From the NCBI RefSeq assembly GCF_030936135.1, contig NC_082603.1, forward strand, positions 26,316,880-26,380,879: a stretch of 64,000 nt of DNA, in the 5' to 3' direction. Positions 1 through 20,600 of this stretch are shown in pieces (positions within the stretch are counted from its first letter, which is position 1; every line of letters begins with the position of its first letter). The translations under genes were made by a program, and so were the position numbers. The DNA comes from Gavia stellata (taxonomy: Eukaryota > Chordata > Aves > Gaviiformes > Gaviidae). The notes under the pieces were generated by a model. The model was not told where the DNA came from. It ran no database searches and saw only the letters and a list, made by a program, of their open reading frames with translations.

Positions 1-3000
1 TGCTAGAGCAGTTAGAAATGGCTTTGGCCATTTGTAGGGCATCAGATGCACTATTTAACTTACTATGGGTTTAATGTGTGTCTTTCTCAGACAGCTTTTG
101 CTGAGGGCTTTTAGCTTGGAGCCCAGACTGTTAAAAAAAAATAAATTGTATGCTTTTGTTAGTATGTGACAACTCTCATATTCTTTACAAATTAATTCTG
201 GGGCTCAATTTTGTCCTTAGCTGTGGCATTGCTCCACTGAAATCGGTGAAATTATTCCACTATGGCTTCACAGCAGTTCGGAGCAGTGGCTGGGTCTTAC
301 TTTACGAGTGTTGGCATTAATGAGAGCCTTCATTAATGAGAGGCACCCATACACAAAAGAGTTGACATTAGCATCTCAGCTTTTGCACCTCTTCCCCAGG
401 CAGCCTGAGAAAGCAGGGGACAACACAGACGCTGCTATCTGTGCAGCTGGGAACAAAACAACGCGTCTGCAAAGTCCATGGAAAACAGAAGACGTTAATC
501 ATTACTGGGCTGTTTTGTAACGTGGTGGGAAAGTCGCACACACACATCTGAGTGGGGGATTTTTTTGTTTGTTTGATCTTGCTTTGCTGGAAATTTGTTT
601 GTTTGGGTTTTTTTTTTTTTGTTTATTCCAACCTTTTCTTATCCCTCTGCTATGGATTTGGCCTGAGAGCAGACCTACTCAGAGAATAGCTTTTTTTCAC
701 TCAACAGAAAACACAGGAGATGTATTGTGTTGCTCTAGAACAGATCATAAAAAAAACAGCAAGGGGCACATGGAGGGGTAAGAAGGGAGGAAAAGAAAAA
801 TCAACACAGCTTGTAAAAAACAGCAGGAAAGTTCTGTAATTGACTTTTTTCAAGCTTAATTGAGTTATGTTTCATAGCTACTGTAATTAAACTAATAGAA
901 TACGCTGGATTTGAATTTGCATTTCCTTTTACAGAGGTTTATTTAATCCTTTACGTATGAACTCGTCAGAAGTGTCCTGAAGTTGCTCAAAATTGTCGTG
1001 TCAATGGAAGTACCACACGAGGCACACAGGGACAGAAATAGCTCCAGTTCCCTCCTCTGTGTCCATGGGCTTTGGTGCTTCTTCAGCAAAGATGAGCAGC
1101 TCTTTGGCTGGCTGCGGTGGCAACAGTAACCTAGAGCTGGTTAAAATCCTTCACATGGTGAAATACCTAAATGGGAAATGAGATGTGGGGGGGATCTGCT
1201 TGTTGATGATTATTTTCATGTTTGGGAGCATTTTTGTGTTTCCTACACAGCAGATGATGATTTTTGGTGGGGGAAATACAGGCAAAACTGCTCTCTCTCT
1301 TTATTCCCCTATTCACCATGAAGAATATTTCTGCTTGTTTGTCAAAAAATAAAGAAGAAAAAAGAGAAAAAAGAGGTACCCTTTCTGCCACCCGGCATCA
1401 TTACTGGATCTTTTCTCACTGGTAATAAGTCTTTAGTATTTCTCCTGCAGTGTTTGAATAACTCCTTTATTTTATTAATACCTATCAGACTTCTCTTGCA
1501 GAGTAGAAGAAATTTAACTGCAAACTCTTACCCTGAATATTGTGACCTGTTTTCTCCTGGGCCCTGATCCTGCAAGGACCGTAGCTAAAACCTTTAAAAA
1601 TTCGGTAAGTAGGGTTTGGAGCGGTAGCTGTTTCACCAAGGAGAGGCAACGTAAGCAAAGCCATAGGAAGGCGAAAAGACCGGCAGAGGAAATCTCCAGA
1701 TACATAACCTGTTTCAAAATAGGAATTAGGGAGATTTTTTTCCAGTCTGTTTTTAAAGGACTGGGCATATCCTTTTCCCAGCCTCCATGCCATGCTGTGC
1801 GTTTATCTGGCACTCCTTTCATGCATAAGAAACAACTTGATCATCTGCATCACGAAACACAAAATATTGCTTCTCTTTTTACATTTATCTCCCTGCGACT
1901 GAAACTGTACCAGGGATGCCCTGCCCTGCACCAGCTGGGCGCAGCATCCCGAGAAGACAGATAGCTTTTTTTCCCCCTAATAGCTCGTCTGTTGGACGGG
2001 GTAGGATCTCTGGGTTACGCTCCAAGCATTTTATGCCTGTGATGGAAGAAACTGTGTTATATCCAACTGCAATGTTTGCTAAAATGCATCAGATTTCTGC
2101 CTGGACAGTGAGGGGAGGGAAACCTCATTCCATTTTGTTTCTGAAACTCTGTTAACAACCTCATTTTCCTAAATAGCTGGGACTGGTGGAAAGAAAGAGA
2201 ACAAGAAGACCTCACTTTCTCCATTGCAAAACGGGAGCATTTGTAGGAGTTTTTCCCACCTGAAAAAATTTTCATGTTTGTAAAGTTCAAAAAGGAATGA
2301 TGCAGAATTGCTCCCTTCAGTCTTCCCACTACATACACAGGCTTGAATTGGATGGGGAGATTCTCCCTGTGTTTTTGATTATTTTTTTTGTGTGTGTCAG
2401 AAAAAGCCCAAAAGCCCAGAGGCATTAAAACAATTTGCAGAAAAAAGTCAGTTTTGACAGATAACTCCTTATTAAACTTTTGCAAGCTGGGAGCCTAAAT
2501 TCTTGCTTTTTTGCATTTCCAAATCAATTTTCGCTTTACATGTCAGCTTACTCCCATTGTGGATGTTTGACTTTGACCATAAGAAGATAAAACCCAAACT
2601 TGGCATTAAATACTTCAGGGGCTCATATATATTTAAGGTAATATATTTTTTCTTTTGTTTATTTTAAAATTTTAGATATGTCATCCTGATTCAGAATGGG
2701 AGGAATACTCTTCATGTATGAAATAGTCTCATGCCCTGGTCCAGGACCAGCTGCACCTCGATCAGCTGCTGCACTGCGCAGAGGCAGACGAGGATGACGC
2801 TGAAGAGACACCCCTAGGGCTGATGGACATCCGGACGTCTCCTCTCCCAATTTGCTTTCTGGGCTCTGCTGGCCTCATCCCGATGCCTGTGGTTTTAATG
2901 GCATGCCAGATGCTCCGTCTGGGAAGTTCCTGGTAGCCACTCCAAGCCTGCTGTGAGGATGTCAGCGATACTGCGGGTGACGAAGCAGGTCAGGCACCAG

Positions 3001-4849
3001 CGTTGGTCAAGACGTGTGAAGGTGGTGAATATTAAAATGAATTTTTGCACTGAGGCACAGAGAAGAGTTTCCCTCCATGGCTCAGTGGGGAAGGTCTCTT
3101 CTGCCTCCAGAGGATCATGGCAAATCTAGAGCTTATCTCCTGCACTCCGTGTCCCTGCCTTGCAGAAGCAGGGCATAAATCCACATGTTTTGACCTTCCT
3201 ATGGTGGATGCTGTGGTATCCATCATGACCTACAGTAAGGGTATTTGCCCTGATCTGAGCCGACATCGCCCTTTCCAGCCCCGTGGAAGCTGGGCAGAGG
3301 AGAGATGCCCATTTTACCTGGGATGGCACAAGAGCGACTATGACCCTCTGTTCTTTGCCTGAAACACCTGCTGACATGGGCAGTTTCATGGGCATCTTTT
3401 ATTACTTAAAGAAGAGCTGAAGTCCGGATCCGGTCTCACTGCCAATTACCACCCTTGTTCGCTTTATCAGCTCAGTCTAGACTAGCACCAGGGAACAACA
3501 TCAGAAGGGGCATTAATTAAATTTGCAGTTGCTCTGCTCTGGCAAAGCAACTCCATAGCCTACAAATGTGCTGAGGTTAACAGGAGGCAGAAAAAATAAA
3601 GGTGAATACAGCTTTTTGAGGAAGGGGGAGGAGGAAAATTAAAACTTTGTTTTGGTGTCCCTGGATTGGGTGACAGGCTACAAAAAATGAAAGCTGGGAC
3701 TTTCAAAGGATCTTTTTGGAGACAGTAAATGCACTTTGGTGGTTTTAATTTAATCAGACTCCTTTGAAAGTGGCAGCCAAAAATCCACTTCCTATGAATA
3801 CATTTGGTTTAGAAAAAGTGGAGAATTCTACCAGTCACAGGGGCTGATTTGACGAAGTCAGGGAAACTAAAGCAGGAGAGAAACCCCCAAGACTGAAGTG
3901 TTTGGCACAACAGAAATATTTAAGGAAGATGCTCCATTTTCCTTGGAAGCTGGTGCAGTCGATGAACTGCCCTCTCTGGAGCTGCTCTTGCTACAACTTT
4001 ATGAGGGATAAAAGATCATTTCCCACCCAACTTGGCTATTCTTACTTCTCTATTTGCAGGAGTTAGATGCTTTTCCAAGAGACATTAGTGGAGTTGAAAA
4101 CACTCTTTCCCCCCGCGTTTTAAGAGGTAATTTGACCGCTGGCTTCTGCCCTGGTGCGAAGCAAGGTGGGAGCAAGAGGGGCTGTAGGCTATGGGTCTAC
4201 GCTTCATGCTTAAATCAAATAGGGACCAGCTGATCATCTGCAGTGAATTAGCACAGCTCTGCCCAGTGTGTTAGTGGCAGACCTGGCTGACACACTTGGG
4301 ATTCAAACGTAGCACCTGCCACAGAGTCAGCCTGGATTTTTTGGTCCTAGGCAATATCAGAGATTAGATCTGGATATCAGCCCTCCCTAATGCTCAGGAT
4401 AGCAGCAGTGGATTCAAAGGATTTATTTGTTTTGGCAAAACAAATGTGATTTGAGTTGGCAGAAACATTGCTTCTCAGCAAGGAAAACCACCCCCGGCTG
4501 AATGACGGGTCGTTCTAATGAAACAAGGCTGAAACTGTTCACTGAAATTATTTTGAAGCTGGTGAATTTTGGTTACTTGCAAACCCTGTATTTTTGGCAA
4601 GTTGATCTACTCCCCCTCAGCTCCAGAGAATATAAAGAGACTATAAAGCCCCTGCTTATCACCTGCTTTGCCTCCAGCATTGCAGCATTTTTCACTTGTT
4701 ACATTTTCACTTGCTAACCAGTTTCTGAAGCTGCAGGCCTTGAGGGTAGAAGTTGGTGATCAGAGCGTTTTTCTAAACACAGCTTGCATTAATCAAGTTT
4801 TTGTCAAAGAACCATATAATTCATGGTGTATGAACACACCAGGAGTTCA
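1..4849. other. Intergenic sequence downstream of DMBX1, no gene recognised
   Basis: I read both strands for conserved protein segments and saw none. The open frames here are short, lack family resemblance and overlap one another. The sequence is mixed AT-rich DNA with short T-runs (for example 608-620) and no intact transposon. The segment 4230-4330 has a faint resemblance to an ancient SINE but is too short to call. Confidence 0.6.
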
Positions 4850-5798
4850 TACAAAGTTTTTATTATTCTCTATTGTCATAGTTGAACCAAAATGCTCTCC
4901 AAAAAGAAAACCCCGTAATTTGTAAATAGAGGAGTTTACACTTCACTGAAGATCAAAGAGGAAACAATCTAGATGAAAAATAATCCTGTGAATTTGGCTT
5001 TCATTTTTCTCCCCAGCCAGCAGCATTTGGCCAATATTTTGTCCTCTCTCTTTGAACAAGTGCTATTAAAAAGTAAACGAAAAATGCCTGCCTTATAGGA
5101 AGTGCTTAAACAGGAAATTCACCTTCACATCATTTCCCTGCTGTTATAAAACTGGCTTTAGCAGAGAAGGAGAAGTGGAGCGGTGAAGTGCACAATCGCT
5201 TCTCTTCGTCATAAAACACCTTTAGGACACTGACCCAAGAAGAGCAACTAGCTACGAGCTGAGGTCAGGAGGATGGCTGATTTGTAACTTTGATACTAGC
5301 TACTAAAATTGAGAAGGAAGGGGGGATAAAAGCAAAAGAGGTCACAGTTCTGTAACACTGACAGTAACACACAGGTGATGGGTGCTGTCAACATTATAAA
5401 CTATATACAAGACAAAGCAGGACTCTTTCTTTTCCCAAAGAACGCAACAACAACAAAAAAAGGTGTATATAACACAGTTGGCACATTATCGCGGGGATGA
5501 GGAAAGGGGGCTTCTCCTGAACGTTACAGGCTTAACTCGTGGCAGTCCAGAGGACAGTTCATCTGTCTAAACATACATCCTCTCCCCCTTCCTCCTTAAA
5601 TATTTAGCGAAGACCAGGCCAGTAGCAATGTCTGATGCAATTGTGGTGCTAATAAGACGTTAATAAATGCAAAGTTTTCCCTGGAAGGGAGCACCTTACT
5701 CCAGGAAGAGATGAGAGTGGGTGGGGATTCAAGGAGTGACATATCTGGTGCCAACCTCTGGTGCATCTTCTGGCAGGCAATGGTAGCTCATCTGGCAG
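4850..5798 (-). other. DMBX1: DMBX1 3' UTR (inferred extent)
   Basis: This is the non-coding stretch running on from the stop codon toward the first AATAAA on the minus strand. It is moderately AT-rich and holds no intact reading frame. Its extent rests only on the position of that hexamer. I saw no earlier AATAAA or ATTAAA on this strand between it and the stop codon. Use of a more distal site cannot be excluded. Confidence 0.5.
4858..4863 (-). terminator. Candidate polyadenylation signal AATAAA for DMBX1
   Basis: The plus strand reads TTTATT, so the minus strand reads AATAAA. It is the first canonical hexamer after the DMBX1 stop codon, about 935 bases downstream. Several T-rich or GT-containing stretches follow on the minus strand. 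This is a positional inference; no transcript evidence is available. Confidence 0.45.
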
Positions 5799-12793
<6,995 letters not shown>

Positions 12794-14556
12794 CTATTCC
12801 AGCGTCCTGGTGTCTCAGCAGAGCTTTGGAAATGCTGAGCTCAAACTTAACCTGCTGCATGCAAGGCTCACTTCCAATCTTCCAACTCCAACAGGTTCTG
12901 GGACAGGAATCAAAATACCTCCTGTAGACCTAAAGCATCAGTGACACCGGTCTGACTTCCAAGCTTAGACACCAGCATCTGGCTATACCCCACTCATGAT
13001 ATGCTGAACAAAAGATGGGAAAGGATATTTTTTACATACCATAATAAAATTCATCATATTATTGTGACTTTTAATGAACCAACCTAGCTCTATCCCAGGA
13101 CTAGCTGGGATTTTGTCCCTATCATTGCCTACAGTGGGCTGTTCCATAATCCCATTGCTATAATGTCAAATAATCTTTCTTATCTGAACCCACTCATGCG
13201 TAATTAGTTTCCATTCATTTTTCTTAAAGTTCTTCTTAACAAAACACAAATGATACAGAAAAAGAAAAAGCATATGGTGTAAAAGAAAATAAATCTGTAG
13301 CGTAATAGGACCAAAAATGTTATGGGTAAAGAGGGAATTAAGATTTACAATAAATACTGACATTTCGTAGCTCAATAGCAAGGAAATTATTTCAAAAAAC
13401 TAACGCCTTTTTTTCTACTGTGGGCGCTGCATGAAACTTCAAGCTGTTTTTCCTTACAGACCATCTGTAAAACTGAGCTAATATTGATCTCATAAGCTGA
13501 GTGATGCTTCATTCATCCCTGTTATAAATGACAGAGGGCCTCCAGGATGCCGTTTTTGTAGTTTGTAAGACATGGGAAAGGAAGTTGTGAAACATTTGCC
13601 ACAAAAGAAATTTTTTAAAACACCGTTTACATCAGCAAGTCATCATCTGGAAAGTCAGTGCAATGAATGAACATTCAGAGAAAGAGGTCCAGCTGGACTA
13701 ACATAAGGAAAGCAGACAGGTTATCTAGGCAACCTCTTGGAAAACAGTTTGATCACTGGAGCGAGATGGTTCAACTGCCATGATTTTAGGAGAAACCTGA
13801 TGCAAATATATGGGTGAACAATTATCTGTTGTTTTTTCTGTACTGAGGAAAGACCTTCATTTTTGCCTGTGGAGAATTTGTACCAGGGAGGACAGACTCT
13901 TGGTGAAGAGGGAGGAATGGAAGCGAGTTGGTCCCACTACCCCTCCTGCTCTGAATTCCCATTCTCTCCCAAACCACCTTGATGTAGGAAGCAGAAACAT
14001 GGAGTGATCTTAACATCTGGAGACCAAGCTGTCGTTCCTGGGAAAAGCAGCTGAATTTTGTACTCTAGGGTCTGGCAATGACCTGGGGCATCTTGTGGTT
14101 TCACCCTTGCAAGCATGTCTCTGTCACGGTGCCCAGGAATGGAGGAGGGAAGCCATGCAGCTGGAGTATGATCCAACACTCTGCTCAGGGATGGTCCCCG
14201 TTGCTCTAGGATGTTTTTTTTGACTAAGGGATTTTGTGTCATGAGTGTGAGTGCTGCCTTTGGGATTGTCTTCTCAAAGAGCCTGCAGTAATTATAAACC
14301 AATAATTTGGGAATCTAGCACTCAGCCTCATTCCTGTTTCCCCAAGTCCCTTCTGATCTGCCACCACATCATTCCAGTGCCAAGAGCGCTGGTGGAGGGT
14401 GACAGATCCAGGTGTGGTTACACCACAAAGACTTAATACATACCCCGATACCACCTTCATCTGCTTTGTGTCTCCCTGTTTGCCCACCCTGGATTCACTC
14501 CCCAATTCTTTAGCTTTAGACTCAAAAAAAGATTGGTGGCTATCCAGCACCTACAT

Positions 14557-14670
14557 AGAACCATAGAATATCTCAAGTTGGAAGGGACCCACATCCCACC
14601 TTACTCTGCGCAGTGCCAGCCACATCCCTATGGCCCACAGAGAATGTTACCGGTCACATCCTTTCCTACC
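14557..14670 (-). mobile_element. CR1 LINE, short 3'-end fragment
   Basis: It opens with CATAGAACCATAGAATATC and continues with TTGGAAGGGACCC, the reverse complement of the typical avian CR1 3' end. The following 80 bases are diverged CR1-like sequence. The element is on the minus strand, so its 3' terminus is at the low coordinate. It lies within the 5' intron of DMBX1 and in the same orientation as that gene. Confidence 0.75.
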
Positions 14671-17600
14671 ACCTCCTATATAACAATATAAGAAAAAAAA
14701 TCAACCCTACCTTCGACTTCAAAGAACAGACAGACAATATGAATAGCTGATTTATTGAAAAATGCATTTAAGGATGCCTGAGACACATTTTGTTGCTACT
14801 TCTGGAAAGCAGGGGAAAATTAGATCTGTTGTGTTTTATGGTATCCAAGCAATTACTTTTGAATTCATTTTCAAAATGTTTCATTTCAAAATTTACCCTA
14901 CTTTTTAGAAAAGCTACAACCCCAAACCAAATTAATAACCTTCATCTATACCCTATTAAGGTTTTAGTCACTCTAACAAGAGAGAAAGCCAATGCTATTC
15001 TAAGCTGAACCACTGCAAAACCGGATATTTTTGGTTCAGATGCTGACCTAAACACAAGAATGCCATAGCTCTGCTCTAATCGAGCTTAGGGAAGACCTAA
15101 ACAATGCCGAAGTTGTTTGCTGGTTCTCTGATCAAGTTGAGGGACTTCACATGCCAACAGAATTTTTTGCATTTTCCCCACGATGGGTTCACAGCAAAAT
15201 TACAGCAGGGATGTTGCTTTGCTGGACTTCAGAGCTTTGCTGCTGGTGGCACATGCTAAGGGACAGGAGTGTGTCCCAGTGACATGTGCCATTGATGTGG
15301 CCATAGAAGACATCTCCCATCACCTGGGGAAGACCTGCAGGTCCCCAACCTGGACACTACCCTGAACAGTTCCAGCGGTATCTGTGGCGCAGCCTCACCC
15401 CATCCTTGGGGTGTTTTTTTTCCAAACAGCATCATCCCACCCCAGGCTGCAGCAAAGCAGCGCTCAGCACGCACCAAGCTGGCTCAGCAGCCAGCAGTGC
15501 TCAGCCGGTCCCCATCGTCAGCAAGACCGCCACAGCCATACAGAGAGTTGTTTGCTGCTTCATTTTCGCAGTCCAGGAGCAGGACTGGCTTTTCTGGCCA
15601 ATGCAGACAACGGAACAGAGTTTTGCAACTTCATTTTGTCTCCTCCCTTCCCACCCCCTAACTTGTGAACCAGCTGCCCTGTTCCACCAGCTTTGGGCAG
15701 CAGGGTGGAGGTGTCAGAGCTTAAGTTCCTACGTGTTTCATGAAAACCATTTGAGGACACAGAACCTACTAACTGCCCCGCGCTGCTGCCAGACCTCCAT
15801 CCTTAATAGATACTGGAGAATCCACGCTGGGGCTCAGCCTTGCCAGGAGATATGTGAGAGGCCACGTGTCTTTGACTCCCAGCTCACAGAAACACCCGTT
15901 TCTTTTCTAATACCCCTTGCATGATGTTGGTTGTGTACCAAGCTGGAGCATTAAGGGAAAAATGAAGAGGGAGAGGAGGGGAATTTTCCCATACTATACA
16001 GTCTTCCAAGGACGCTACCAATGATCTTGTGCCTGGAGCCCAATGTTTCCACTAAAACACTTGCTCCAGGAAGATTTCCGTTTATTTGCTTGTTAAAAGA
16101 TGCTTTTGTGTGTATATGTGTGTCTGAACAAACTCTTCTGGGTGGCCTAGAAGAAAGTGCATCAAATAAAAAATAAAGAAAATAAAAAGCAGGGGACTTA
16201 ATAACGATGGACTCAGGACAGAAGTCGATACCCATCACGGCTTTAGTGATAACTGCCTGGCGCGCTGCAGTGCAGACGACAGGCTGGACTTCCTACTCAC
16301 TTGTGCAGCAAATGTATCATCCCAGATTCGGTATAAAAAATGAGGGAAAAGAAGTATCTTGCATTTACTGAGCGAGACTGTTCAGCTTAATAAGCAAAGT
16401 TAACTGAGACCGCAAACAGCTCCTGTTTAACTGTCAGCTCCGAGCACACTCCAACCCAAATAAATTAAATATTTAAAAGACATCATGCAGCAATTTTTTT
16501 TAATGGAGAAAGCCATTCATCAAGCCACCACTGTGTTTCACAAGCTGTCGAATAGTGCTTACACTGGTTAAAATAATCTTTATATTTCATTAAGCAACCA
16601 AATAAGCTGATCCCTTCCCACTGGCTGTATAGATGGTTTTAATTTTCAAAATCTGCAAATGCATCTTTTATGTCTCTGGGTGGCTGGAGGGCCTCAGGAA
16701 CAGCCGCAGCCGGGAGGAGGATGAGAGCAAAGTTTGAGCTCCTGCTTTGTGGAAGGGTTGAGTAGTTGTCGATAGAGCTGGGAGGGTAATGTAGGGTCCG
16801 TCGTGAAAGAAAGGGGATGCCTCACCCTGGTTTTGTATGTCAGAGATCGTTGAATTGAAAGCACTGGACAAAGGAGATGGGAGCTGAGGAAAGGTACAGG
16901 ATAACAGGTAAGAAGAGGACCCCTCCATAGGGTGAGGCTAGCCTGGGTTTGCCCCTGCCAAGAGCCTGCGGGCTGATCCTGCAGCATTTGCTCAGCACAG
17001 GAGGATGGACGCCTCTGTGCAGTGCCTGGGACTGGTACCTCCTGGGGTGGGTGGTTTCCTTCTGCACGACCCCTCAGGGCCACATCAGTGACTCTCCCAT
17101 CCCTGGCATCAAAAGACTTGCTCTCTCCCAGCTACCCACCTTTCGCAGCGCTAGGCTGGGATGTCTCCACGCCATGTCCTGTGCCGGACCCTGCCGGGGT
17201 TCCCACTCCTTCTGCCTTTGCAATCCTGGCATTACTACCTCAGTTCCAAAAACTCTCCTATGGCTTTTACCTCTCACTTGAGTTTTCACCATGGAAGTCT
17301 CATGGATGCTGTGCCCATTTTTCTTCCCAAGCCTGCAGACCCCTCAGGCTGCAGGAGCTGCATCCTGCCAGGATCTGGCCTCACAGAGAGGACCAGGGGT
17401 TCCCCTTAGCTTTAACTGCTACTGGCTATGAGAAACCCACATTTCCCCATCCTCTGCACTGCTTAGAGGCTAGGCGATGTAGGTCTCTGCCCATCCCAGA
17501 CTAATCCAGGAGCAGACCGCTGCTAATTCAGCTGCTGCTGTTCGATCTGATGCAAAACAATTTGCACATTTACCAGCCGAGAACAGGAACCCTGTTATCA

Positions 17601-20600
17601 CAGAGCTGCATTGCTCCAGCCGCAACGTGGCTCCCATCCGCCCCTTCCCAACACTAGCCTTGAAAACCTCAGGTTCCCATAAAGTCATATAGCACAAGAG
17701 TGGTGCAATTTATTGTATACCACTTAACAGTGCAGCATATAGGGGAAATTTGGCCCTGAGCTTTAATATTATCAGCTTTGGCTTCTCAACTTTTGTAAAT
17801 AGGGAAAATTAAAGCCTTTTAGCTGGTAACTAGTTTTGTATCCAGGCACATAATTCTGTGTATAAGGTGTGTGTATGAGGCCATCTTTATGCGGGAAATA
17901 AGCTGTACTAAAAAAGTTACATCAGGACTTTGGCAACTCATTGGTAGAAGTGAATTTCAACACTGTCATTCATTACTGATGAAGAGAGATGTGCCAGAGA
18001 TGCATTTGAAGTTTGGAAGAGCTCGGAACCGCCTCGGCTCTGCACCCTGATGCAAGACACAGCCTGAACATGGGAAAAGCATCAGGAAAAAAAATTCGTG
18101 AAAGAAAAGTCTGGTGCTCTTGTCTGGTGTTCAGGGCCCTGCAGGTGACAGGAAAAGATAGGAGCAGCCCTGTCAGGTAAAAAGGAAAGTTGTGGTCCTC
18201 CAGCCCGAGTGCCTGCTCGGGCAGTACAAATCGCTACTCGTGTTTATGCAAAGCACAGGAACCCGTTGTTCATTACTAACAAGGAATAACAGCAAATGGT
18301 TTGTGCTAACAACATCCCCTTTATTACTACTGGCAATAAACATCATCGAAAATAAAATCACAACAAAATATCCCCCCCCGGAGCTGTTCTGCTTTATGAT
18401 TTTATGCTTTGAGTCCTTGTTCAGAAACACTTTAAATCAGCAAGATAAATAATGAATCTCTGTCTCTGCTTTTCTGACAGTCTAGGAAAATAGGCTCACT
18501 CTATACACAGACATTGGTTTTATATGTATTTGGTACTAAATGAATTATATACCTGGGGGGTTCTGAATAAACGATCCTTGCAAGAGATTTTCTTCAATTT
18601 TTTTTTTTTTATATCCCTAAATCTTTAAGATATATAAAGGTCCAAAATCATATAAGATAATAACCAGCATGTTACAAATCAGTTTTGTTCTTCATGTGAG
18701 ATAGCTGAATGTCTAAAGAAACAATCTCACCTTTGTAGTGGATGAAATATAAACAATTTGAAATACTGCAACACGTCATATTTTCTCATTTAAAAGTCAA
18801 AGTCCAAAAAATAGGCTTCCAAAGGACTTCTCTTATAACTGAAATAAAGGAATCGAGAACAGCTCTCAGAAAATCAAGATTCCCCTTTTCTGATCTTCCT
18901 GCAATATTTTTAACCCTGTGTAAATCCCTGAATTTAAATGCAGTTAATTTCTTAGTGCACAGTGAGATCTTAATTAGACCTGGTCTAGTTGAACAAGTCA
19001 CAATCCACCGAAAGCAAAACCTGACTGATTACACCAATTCTCGCAGCTCACGTTCAGCTACTACTACTGACCTTGGTATAAATGAAAAAGATCTTTTTCT
19101 TAAAACCAGGAGGTTTGCTAGCAGCTGAAATTTGGAAATACTTACAGCTAGGGACAGCACAGTTTTTGGGTAGACCTTGTCAAATAATTGTCTCTGTCGG
19201 GGCTGTGCTGCTGAAGAGCACAGCAACTGTATTCGTAACGCTCATTTATTTGTAGTGGAAGCATAATAGGATGTGAGAGCATTTGTGAGTTTTATAAAAC
19301 AAACCTCAGAGCATCCTGCTGAGATGGGGAAGTTTTATTGTAGGGCTCTACAAAGTCAGACACCAGGTTGCCAGCGGCTGAGATAACAGGCCCTTGCTGA
19401 CAGAGGTAACCCACATCGGTCGCTGTGGTTTTTATTTAAGGCTTTTGTGAAATCATCATTTCCCCCCATCCTCAAAGGCCAGATAACAGAAACAAGTGAT
19501 TGATTAGACAGTTCCCGGCAAAAGACTTTCCAGCGCCTCTGTTTGCAGAGGCATGCTTCAAAGGGCAGGCTCGCAAGGTCTGAAATAAAATAAAATGAAG
19601 ACATCCTCATAGTCTTTCCTTTTGAGCCAGTTTTAGGGCTTGGAGCCCAGTGATTCGCAGTGTAGAGCTGGGATTGGGATCACTAAACATCACTGTGGTG
19701 CTAAATCTCTTGCTTGCCATAATTTACGCATGACGATCAGCGCTTACAGATGAAATCAGCACCTCCCTTCTCCCCCTCGGAGCAGCGGCTCAACCCTCAG
19801 TAAAAGCTCTTGTAATCTATATTGAAGCAGAACCATTTTCCTGGGTAAATAAGAAAAGATCTTAATACAAACATCACTTTGGCTCTAGTTTCAGGATCTC
19901 ATTCTGCTTCCAGCTCAGTCAACAGCAAAACAAATAATGCATTTTAGACTTCTTATGATTAATATCACAACAGAAGCAGAAGCCTGCAGCCCAGACTGAC
20001 CCCAAGGAGTGTGAGCACCTACAGCCTGGCTCTGGAGCGCTGCTGCCGCACGCTCCACGTTCGTGGATGTGAAAGGCAGCAGCATCCCGCTGCAGCCAGG
20101 CTCTCACGTACCTGCGCTGCCCATCTGTTCTCACGTCTCGAGACCTGACGACATCTCTGCCTCCAGACTGGCCCTGACTTCAGGACTCGGAGTGACCTTA
20201 AGGCGCTGTGCAATCAAACTACTGAATTTGCAAACAGCTTAAAATGTTTAACTTGGGCTTTTTATATGCAAAAAAAAAAAAAGTACTTTCCCCCCCTGAC
20301 CCCTTCCAAAACAAGCATGTTTCTGGCTTAGTTGTATTTGTATGCGGTTTGTCTGGCTCAGCCCTTCCTCTCACTTTTGCAAAAACGACTTGGCTTGAGA
20401 AGCATCATTTCATTTGCCTTAACGCTGGCAGAGGGAATTTTCCAAACCGGATGACGGGAGAGGTCCAGACTTCCCAAACTCTGCCCTTCAGGGCTGCTGG
20501 CAGCATGAGGAGCAGCTCACTGCTCACTCTCTACCCCCAAAACAGTTTTGCCTGCAGCATACTTGACTGCAGATTGCTTGCACGAGCAAATTGACTTGCT

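Noticed and set aside
15406..15924. 172-codon open frame on the plus strand inside the DMBX1 5' intron
   Set aside because: It has no family resemblance and overlaps another unrelated long frame.
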